Shown here one piece after another: positions 56,569 through 64,000 of a stretch of 64,000 nucleotides of DNA. The stretch spans positions 62,001-126,000 of the forward strand of contig JAQGDQ010000405.1 of the NCBI GenBank assembly GCA_030141605.1, in the 5' to 3' direction. The translations under genes were made by a program, and so were the position numbers. The first letter of the stretch is position 1. Every line of letters starts with the position of its first letter. This stretch comes from Tubiluchus corallicola (lineage: Eukaryota; Priapulida; Priapulimorpha; Priapulimorphida; Tubiluchidae). The notes under the pieces are model-generated. The model was given only the letters and a program-made list of their open reading frames with translations, had not been told where the DNA came from and did no database searches.

Positions 56569-59010
56569 GTATGTATATCTTTTGTCTTCAGGTGCTATAT
56601 TATTTGATTAGCATTTATTTGCCTACTTTTCAAATTCCATACAGAATAATTTATAGTTTTGTAAAAAATATAACACTTCTTGTGCTTTGTGCATTATAAT
56701 ATTTACTTCTTGTGCAGATTTGGTTACACTGAAGTAACCTCATATTTACTTTAATCTGTCACTTTCTTTTCCCTTGTACATTGAAAAAGCATTCTCGTTC
56801 ATACAGTAAAGTGACAAAACAATTTTAAAACTAGACTACTGTTTATGACTAAATAATAAACTTAAGATTCTGCAATACCTTGTCTCTGTCGAAATTTAAG
56901 TGTGATAATTACAACTGCGGCATTAGCTTATTATTGTACTATTAGACGGAAAAATTTAAAAGAAAGTACAGGTTTTTTGTGCACAGCATTTTGCAAGGAA
57001 AACAACAAATTGGCACATATCATCCATTAGTGAAAAAACTGCAGTTAGATGCACAACACATAACTACATGCTTCTTCCACCTCTCAAAACCTTGAATGGA
57101 AAAATATTATATTTTGTCCTAAAGTGACCAAAACTCACATAACTAGAATTTTAAAGCGAAAGAGCAAAAATGGTCACTGGACAAACTGGAAACTTGAAAC
57201 CTCGCTGTAATCACCTAGGCAACTGCGGTTTCCCGTCTGCGTATTGCTGTGTGATGCGTATTGAGACGACAGCGATCACGCGTGAATGAATACGGATCAC
57301 ATGTTACAGAATGTGCATTACGTACACATGGAAACACTTGTACATGTTGAAATACAAATTGTTGTACGTGCATTACGCATCACGCATTATATACACATGG
57401 AGTCGTACCTCTATACCGTTTTCTAAGCACTTATCTCAGGTGTCTGCCCTGGTGCAAATTTCTTGACTTTGTTTTAACACCTTTGCCTCTGTCACATGAC
57501 CTGCCCACTTTTTGAAAAATACTTAATGCACATCTACATCTGCCCAGCTGCCCTGTACCTGTACATGCATAAACATTGACTCCTAGCCTAATACTGTAAA
57601 AAGAGCTGAGTAACAACACCACGTAGCCTAATTTTCATATTCTGGGGTTACCTAAAGAACCGTAGATTTTTAAAACCCTAGAGACTCATCTACCACACAA
57701 TACCTAAATGAAAAATATTTTCCACAGTCGTGTCTATAAAGTCGTTGCACCTTTGTCTGAGCCCCCTTCCCATTTATCTACCCTGCAAGTTTGGTGATTT
57801 TAGGTATCATGGTTTTCAAATTATTCTATTGCAGCAGATTCAAACTGCATATTTGAAACCTTTCATTTAATGTGCAACAAGCTGCTGTTGCTCCACACTA
57901 GAGGCATTACTGTTCTAGACCCCAAACTTTGCTTTTCATTCCGTAGAGAAAAGATTTCCCTTACACACATGGCCCGTATTCTGCTTTACACAAGACCTCG
58001 AGTCTACTTGGCCGCATATCGAAAATTGAGACCCTAGCTCAAAAATTCCATAAACAGAAGGGCCTTAAGAAAAATGAAGACCTGTCTACTCTATGACTGG
58101 CATTCTCTTTACCAAGGGCATTTACATTGAGTTTAATGTCCCTAGCCCTCCACGTCTAAAAGGTCACCAAAAGGGGTACCCTTGATTTTGCATTTTGGCT
58201 CTCGTCTTTTAAATTAAAGCTTCCCAGCTTTTTTAAACACCAGGTGCACATCTACAGCACAGTACCGAAATACATGTGGAAAAACTTCAAAAAGAACTTA
58301 AAGCCTTAGGATGTAAATCATAACCGTAAAACTGACCAATGCCCAATGCTCTTGACCTCTTGACCAGACGTCGCAGCACACCATTTGACGGGTGCTACCC
58401 GCAGAGCGAGTTTTGTCACCCTAGCTTGCAAAGTGTTTTTGCGGGACGTATAGAAAATGTAAAGAAATTACTTGACTTTTGTTTCTGAAAAATCATCAAA
58501 AACTGAATATTTTACCATCTTTGTCTTCTGATATTTGTCTTCAACAGAAGTTGAAGTGTTGTTTTCTAATCCAGGGCAACGCATGCTATAACCTTCACAG
58601 CACTCACATATACTCAAGTTTTTTCAATGAAGGTTATAGGGAAATTTAACAAATGTAAATAACCTTGACTCTTTCGTACAAGAACAACAAAATTTGCACA
58701 CTGCCTCACGGTCCTCACCACATGCTGTAAATGTTCATCTTGTAAATTGCACGATTTCCTGTGCTGCAATTTTGGAGACAGACTCTGTCGTAGAAAATGA
58801 CAAATATTCATTAACCTTGACTCTGTGGTCCAAGGTTCAAAAGTACAGGAACAAGAGTCAGTGAACTTCTTGTGAAGCTACCTGGAATGTAAACTGAAAT
58901 GTTGTGTAGCATGCTACACGTCACATGCCTTCACCATGCCCACTAGTAAACACTCGAAGACAGTTGCAGCTCCACCTTTCCTCTTTGAAAATTTTTTGTG
59001 TATTTTACAG
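56569..59010. other. 2.4-kb intron with one possible MITE
   Basis: At 57180-57420 lies a CpG-containing segment with 'gcgtattgagacgac', 'tacacatgg' twice and 'cattacgcatcacgc', probably a MITE but without clean ends. The rest (57420-59000) shows nothing I recognise. Confidence 0.45.
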
Positions 59011-59370
59011 CTAAGAGTAAGCTTACAAGATGGTCGTTCTTGGTGGGATGAATTAAATCGGCAACAGCAGGAATATCTTGGTGGCAAAGGAAATCAAGGA
59101 GGTCAAGAAACGCATCAAGGTCATGAACATTCCCAGGAAAACAAATATGCAACATCACAGGGTTACATTGTGGAAATCAAAACTGAATACATATATGATC
59201 AAAAGTCAGGTGAAGGAAGTCAACAGTCTGGTACAGGAGGTCAACAAGAAATTGGGAATGGAGGTCAAGATTCTCAAATCTCCACATTTGTACGTTATAA
59301 TATAGGGAGAGATGGAATAGTGGCTGTAACAGTCTATCCCACAGCTGATGTGGAGAAAATTGAATTTACT
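59011..59370 (+). CDS. TEP exon: MG4 with two Gly/Gln inserts
   Basis: 360 bp, phase 0 at both ends. It opens 'LRVSLQDGRSWWDELN' (family: V-x-V-x-x-x-D-G strand after KPGLPY) and runs into 'GGKGNQGGQETHQGHEHSQ', then a strand 'YIVEIKTEYIYDQ', a second insert 'GEGSQQSGTGGQQEIGNGG', and 'VRYNIGRDGIVAVTVYP' (family G-x-x-x-x-x-I-x-V-x-P). Both inserts sit where loops are expected and use the same GQ/GG vocabulary as the MG1 minisatellites, but are too short or diverged to be tandem repeats. His residues in the first insert are unusual. Acceptor tattttacag, donor gtaagt. Confidence 0.9.
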
Positions 59371-59999
59371 GTAAGTTCTGGTGGCTTTTTTGCATGCAAG
59401 TTTTTGTAAGTTTTTAAATGAAAAGTATTTTTAAATAAATAAATATTAATTAAACTTATTGTGTGCAACATGCGCTAAATACAAGTCCAGCAGTCTTTTA
59501 GATGTAATTTATGATTTTTTATTGTCCAAAATGGGCAATCATGCCGAAATCACTCACATCATGACATATTTGACTGACTGACTGACCGACATATTATGTG
59601 GACTCGACTTCGTTTTATCTGCTAATCCAACGTCAAAAAGATAATTAACTGCTATAATGAAAACGTATAATAATATTATGACATATGAAGAAATCAAACT
59701 TGCATCTTTGCTGCATCTTCCTAACTTGCTAAAGAGAACTCGACTGACAAAATTTTGTTATAAAACGTCATGACGTATTGAACAAGAATGACTTCTTTCC
59801 TATCCAGTCTCTAAAATGAGGCTAATGGCCTATGTCCTGTCCTAGCTCACCCGTCTATCAACAGCCTAAATTTGCAAAAAACAAACACAAGGAAGCACTG
59901 CGTGCTTATATCCAAAACACATTACTACTAAAGTTACTGTGTATTAATAGCTCAAAATTTCTTGTTGTGTTTTTGTCTTCTTTATTTTTGTTTTGCACA

Positions 60000-60310
60000 T
60001 CGATTTTTTACGGTACATTTTTGTTTTTTTGATACATTTGATTTTTTGTTGTGCACTTCTGATCATTTGCTGGGAATTTTTAATAATTAAATTATGACTG
60101 TGATTGCCAGTATGTTTATAAGCCATTGTGGTTCTTTTTAACAATTATTACCCATTGAGGGAAATGAGTTGGATAAAGAAAGGAGGCGCTGAGAAATTGT
60201 TGTCTAGTTGGCACGAGAAAAATTTTTTGCTCTACACATTTGATTTTTTCCTGTGCATTATTGATTTTTACTGTGCAGGTTTCCCCTTTTGCTATACACT
60301 TCTGATTTTG
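60000..60310 (+). repeat. Degenerate 20-22-bp repeat, block 1
   Basis: Variants of 'ttgattttttgctgtgcact' recur irregularly (for example at 60038, 60240 and 60270). The same motif forms a denser block at 62800-63010 in the same intron. Confidence 0.6.
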
Positions 60311-61383
60311 AGGGACCTGCTTCCTCCAACCCTTTCATTTTTAAACTATAGTTCTGGAGCAAGCACTGTTTGCACGAAAACTCTAGGCCAGACCAAGCAA
60401 CATCTGTCCTGTTTTAGCATCATCAGTAATATAATCTCTTGGAGATTTTGGTTCCCATTTCAAGGTAACTGACATAGCAAATAGTGCCCTGGACGGCGAG
60501 GGCGTGCTTGTTATTAGAAAGCAACCTCTGCTCAATACCTAACACAGTGCTAGTCATCTACCATACAGTATTGAATAAATGAACTTAACTGTTACGTAAC
60601 ACTATTGTTTTCATCATTTATTCACAAGACATTTTTCTTAGTAAAATTCAGTTACATCTGTAAATGTGCCTTGAAAATGCTCAAAAGGCGCTTGGTATTT
60701 TGTAAATGACAAATTTATTTTCATAATACAGTATGTGCCGCTTAATAGACTCATGGTTAATAGACTCAATTGCTTAATTGACTCAAAAATGCCTGGTACA
60801 GGCCGCTTCTATTCTAATGTGCATAAAAACTGTCTGTAATTGACTCAAATAGCTCCGCATAATTGGCTCTATTTTTTGCTTTACATGCTTCAGTAAGACA
60901 CATTCGTGTGACTAATAAGCTTTTATCCCTTTTGTGTTCACTTTTGTCCTATAATATACATAGAAATAATCATGTTAACATAGAAATAATCATGTTAAGT
61001 ACCGTTTCGCTTGTAAGCGGGAACATTTAGCATATGCTAATATGCTAGCCTAATGGTTTCATTTGTCACCCAAGAGTTCCTGGAAACTAAACATTTAATC
61101 ACTTGCCTAGCGCGGTTTGCTTTTGAAGCTCTGGCTGTCGTTGCCAGAAAGTTTAATCAGTTAGATGTTGCTGTTATCCCAGGGATGCAGGTACAGTACA
61201 GCAAGTACATCACAATAGCATTCTGGAGGTTAGGCAAAACTACAGGCGAAGCTACTTGCTGGGAAACACGGGCACCACCAGGGAATCAATTTAAGCACGA
61301 CAAGCGCTAAGTATTTTACGAGACTTTATGCGTCATATGACAACAGAATTTCAACGTTTTTATCATTACAAAAACATTGTGAG

Positions 61384-62540
61384 CAGTGGCGTCGTGCCAT
61401 AGGGGCCCGGGAGGGCCCGCCCCCCCCCAATTTTTTAGAAAATGTCAAAGAGAGAAACATGAGAACTCGACGGCAAACGGTAAGCAAATTTATTTCCGAC
61501 TTTTTGATACACAATAGGGGGCCAGCGCTCCATAAATGCGAACAGTATGAGCGTTTCGGTACAGTAGCCCAATAATATTTTTTATCATTACAGTTTGTCG
61601 CGGAGTTAAATTATTCTGACTGTTAATACGTGCCTGACCAGATGTGTTTACCTGAAAGTCAGGATGACTGAGGTTGTATTTAATTTGTTTGCATGTAATC
61701 TATTCAGGAGGCACGCAGGAACAGTTAACAAAGCAGCTCGTTGAGTAGCATTAGCGTCTTTGCACAAAAGACTGTTAGTTAACAAAACGGTTCAGTTAGC
61801 ACTCGAGCTTCGTTCAGCAATGAAATAATAGAGCAAAAACAATGCAAACATTGAAGTCATGTTGAGCTAGCCTAGTACCAGAGAGTCAGTTTGTCGAGCT
61901 AGCCTAGTACCAGAGAGTCAGTTTGGGAGATACAAATTGATGAGCCACCTCCTGATTGGACATTACCGACTCTTTGCTACTCCTTAGCAACTCTTTCCCA
62001 CGAGTTTGCTGCATAAAAGGGCGTGATTTTGAGCACATTTCATCATTTTTCTCCTGCTAGGAGAATCTCTGCTAGTTTTCGCTGCGATTTTAGCTGCTTA
62101 TTTGCTCATTTATTGCACTGTTGCCCGTTACATCTTGCTCTTGTGAGAGATCCTTTTCTGCTCTTAAATTTGTCAAGAATGCTCTCCGCAGTACAATGAG
62201 TCAGTCACGACTAAGTGACCTGATGATCCTTGCAGTTGAGGCTGAGAAAACAAAGAATATGGACTTGAAGTCTGTGGTTGAGCTCTTCTGGAGTGATGTT
62301 CTCGTCGATAGTTCTGCGTCGGATTCCTGACAGCTAATAAATACTTAATTAAATTTTAATTTTAAGTTTCCGTTGCTATAGCTTTAAGTTAAATGCCAGT
62401 TGGGAATAAATAAATCGTTTTTCTTGCACGAAAAATACTGTGTGGGAATTCAAAATTATACGTTTTTTAAACACTCAAGTTCCTCCATTATATACAGTCG
62501 CCCCCCCCCCCCCAATTGTTTTTGGTGCACGACGCCCCTG
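61384..62540 (+). mobile_element. Non-autonomous hAT element
   Basis: Left 'cagtggcgtcgtgcc' and right 'gcacgacgcccctg' are inverted terminal repeats of hAT type, each followed inward by a C-rich run (61421-61429, 62501-62514). Only the last part of the transposase survives. Flanking eight bases (attgtgag / attacgct) agree only in the first three, so the target duplication is degraded. Contains a direct repeat of about 30 bp (61866-61923, 'gctagcctagtaccagaga'). Confidence 0.75.
62121..62330 (+). pseudogene. hAT transposase C-terminal dimerisation fragment
   Basis: 69 residues: 'PVTSCSCERSFSALKFVK', 'LRSTMSQSRLSDLMILAVE', then a short tail to a stop. It matches the conserved hAT C-terminal block (S-C-S-C-E-R-S-F-S-x-L-K, LRSTMxxxRLxxLxxL). 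The rest of the transposase was deleted. It is unrelated in detail to the other hAT at 31-33 kb. Confidence 0.88.
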
Positions 62541-62799
62541 ATTACGCTCATGTTCCTGACTATCCCGAAACACAAGGCAACGAACCAGTTCTGTAGACAT
62601 GTGAAAGAGATGTGTGCTGATTGGGCAATCAGCAGAGCTTGACTGAGAATGATTAACAGTTTGGTTGACAGTAATTTCACCTAGCTGATTTTAATGCCAT
62701 ACTGGTATACAATGTTCAACGATTGGGTCTTACATACACCGTTAGAAGTATTGTTAATTATACAATGATTATACCAGAGAAGTAGTTTTTGAATATAAC

Positions 62800-63010
62800 G
62801 TACCTTCTGATTTTTTGGCTAGGTGCTTTTGATTTTTTGCTATGCATGTTTTGATTTTTGGCTGTGCACTGTGATTTTTGCTGTGCACTTCTGATTTTTT
62901 CCTGCACACTTTTGTTTCTTTGGTATGCCTTTTCGATTTTTTGCTGAGTTATTGTAACTTTTTACTATGCAGTTTTGATTTTGTGTATGCACTTGTTTTT
63001 TGTGCTAAGA
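62800..63010 (+). repeat. Degenerate 20-22-bp repeat, block 2
   Basis: About nine imperfect units of 'ttgattttttgctgtgcact' type. Same family as 60000-60310. It ends about 140 bp before the exon at 63152. Confidence 0.75.
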
Positions 63011-63151
63011 ATAACACATTTTTGTAAAAGATATAGAAGCAATATTTAACAAGTTGTTTTTTCTGACAGTTTTTATTGGCAGTTGGTTTAAAATATAGTT
63101 ATGTTGCATTTCGAACTTTACTAAACATTAAGAAGCCAAACTTGTTTTTAG

Positions 63152-63322
63152 GCTAGACATATGGATGCTCAAGAAGTTACGTACAGTGTTTTGCCTTTCC
63201 GATCAAAATCAAATGCGTTTTTACAAATATCAATGGGTGCAGAAAGAAGGCATATGCAAACTGGTGATACTGTGACAATGTTTCTTAATTCAACTGTGCC
63301 AGTTACAAGAGTAACTTACCAG
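63152..63322 (+). CDS. TEP exon: MG4 end and MG5 start
   Basis: 171 bp, 57 codons, phase 0 at both ends. The text includes 'QEVTYSVLPFRSKSNAFLQ', 'ISMGAERRHMQTGDTV' and 'VPVTRVTYQ'. This follows the family pattern at the MG4/MG5 junction (S-x-S-x-x-x-L-x-I, then L-x-T-G-x-x-V-x-V). Acceptor gtttttag, donor gtacct. The gene continues to the right. Confidence 0.9.
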
Positions 63323-63727
63323 GTACCTAACCATATAGAACTTAAACTTGATATTGTTGTGATCAGACAGAAATTGGGACTACTTGAAATTAATTAAACT
63401 GTGGCTTGTGAAAATTTTAATATTGATGCTGTAAAGTTTTGCATTATCTTTCGTAGATCTTTAAAAAGTAGGTATTTTAAAATGACAAACGACTGTTGTT
63501 CATTAACTTGAATTGCTGGAGATGCTGTCTTTCAGTAATAGAATATATTATCAATTGCAAACAAATTAAAAAATTTACCCTTAGCCCTTACACTTTTTGA
63601 AGTTACAGATATTACCTACTCATAATTTTTTAAATAACAGGTAATTAAAAATGTATGCATTTGTTAAATTTTTTACTTGTTACAGATTTTACGTAAAACA
63701 TTCATACTTTTATATATTTTCCTTCAG

Positions 63728-63774
63728 GTTTTAATTGAAAATTTAAAGAAAACTGGGACAATTTTTCCAAAAAA
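63728..63774 (+). CDS. Tentative next TEP exon: MG5
   Basis: Behind a strong acceptor (ttttccttcag) the frame in the required phase 0 reads 'VLIENLKKTGTIFPK', which resembles the MG5 strand Y-L-I-x-x-K-G-x-I-x-x-T-G-T. A donor (aa|gtatag) at 63775 would end it in phase 2; a later one near 63812 is also possible before the stop at 63832. The rest to 64000 shows nothing recognised. Confidence 0.4.
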
Positions 63775-64000
63775 GTATAGTCAAAATATACATTTTATCG
63801 CCCATAATAACGTGAAAATATTCCTGATTGCCTAAATATCACAAAATGAGGCTAGAGATAATGTCATATTTTTTCTTAGAAATGTTTCGTGAGTGTGTTG
63901 ATATTGTTTGCAAGCAAAACTTGAATTACTGTGTTACCATGTTACTATGATGCAGATATATCATAATCAATGTGCAAATTCCAGACTGTGCAACATCAGA

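Larger units (their letters stand above)
59371..63151. other. 3.8-kb intron of the TEP gene
   Basis: Holds two blocks of a TTGATTTTTTGCTGTGCACT-like repeat (60000-60310 and 62800-63010), a segment near 60730 starting 'gtgccgcttaatagactca' that resembles one near 53495, a 19-bp direct repeat (60957-60997), and a deleted hAT element (61384-62540). No host exon was found. Confidence 0.6.

Noticed and set aside
58936-59010. Upstream extension of the MG4 exon to an ATG at 58936
   Set aside because: The region before 59011 contains the polypyrimidine tract and acceptor; the phase-0 join from 56568 gives continuous MG4 text.

Overview
The window is one long stretch of an invertebrate animal genome. 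It is AT-rich, has spliceosomal introns, and carries many decayed transposons of animal type: LINEs, BEL/Pao, Ty3/Gypsy, hAT, Helitron-like elements and MITEs. The transposon mix suggests a marine, possibly non-bilaterian animal such as a sponge or cnidarian. That is an inference from style, not a species call.

I can support one host gene, on the + strand, spread over most of the window and running off the right edge. It encodes a member of the alpha-2-macroglobulin / complement C3 / CD109 (thioester-protein, TEP) superfamily. I placed exons by GT-AG sites, matching intron phases and family motifs. MG1 lies in two exons (41415-42238, 43124-43987). MG2 and MG3 lie in exons between 43.9 and 56.0 kb. 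MG4 is at 56462-59370 and the start of MG5 at 63152-63322 (perhaps also 63728-63774). The bait or anaphylatoxin region, thioester domain and receptor-binding domain lie beyond the window, so the subfamily cannot be named. Upstream, two confident small Gly/Gln-rich exons (16999-17091, 26161-26197) and four weaker ones (11.9-14.1 kb) join in phase and would give an N-terminal extension before MG1.

The notable feature is that this TEP carries in-frame minisatellites inside its beta-sandwich domains: about twelve 14-residue GKGES/GQTD units in MG1, about ten 22-residue GQQETGKGG/GQQQTGNGG units later in MG1, and shorter Gly/Gln stretches in MG4 and before MG1. The protein would project long, flexible, Gly/Gln/Lys-rich loops from an otherwise normal macroglobulin ring.

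Layout: 0-11.9 kb holds repeats only (LINE fragments, a GGTAC-rich degenerate repeat, GT-rich repeats). 11.9-14.5 kb is a tandem exon-intron duplication. 14.5-33.4 kb is packed with a Helitron-like family in both orientations, plus BEL/Pao, LINE and hAT debris. 33.4-41.4 kb is sparse intron with Gypsy and LINE scraps. 41.4-64 kb holds the main exons, with introns carrying MITEs, a decayed element of an unnamed multicopy ORF family, a broken THAP domain and a deleted hAT element.

No CRISPR, bacterial operon, rRNA or convincing functional tRNA gene is present. Most other open frames are transposon relics or chance frames in repeats.
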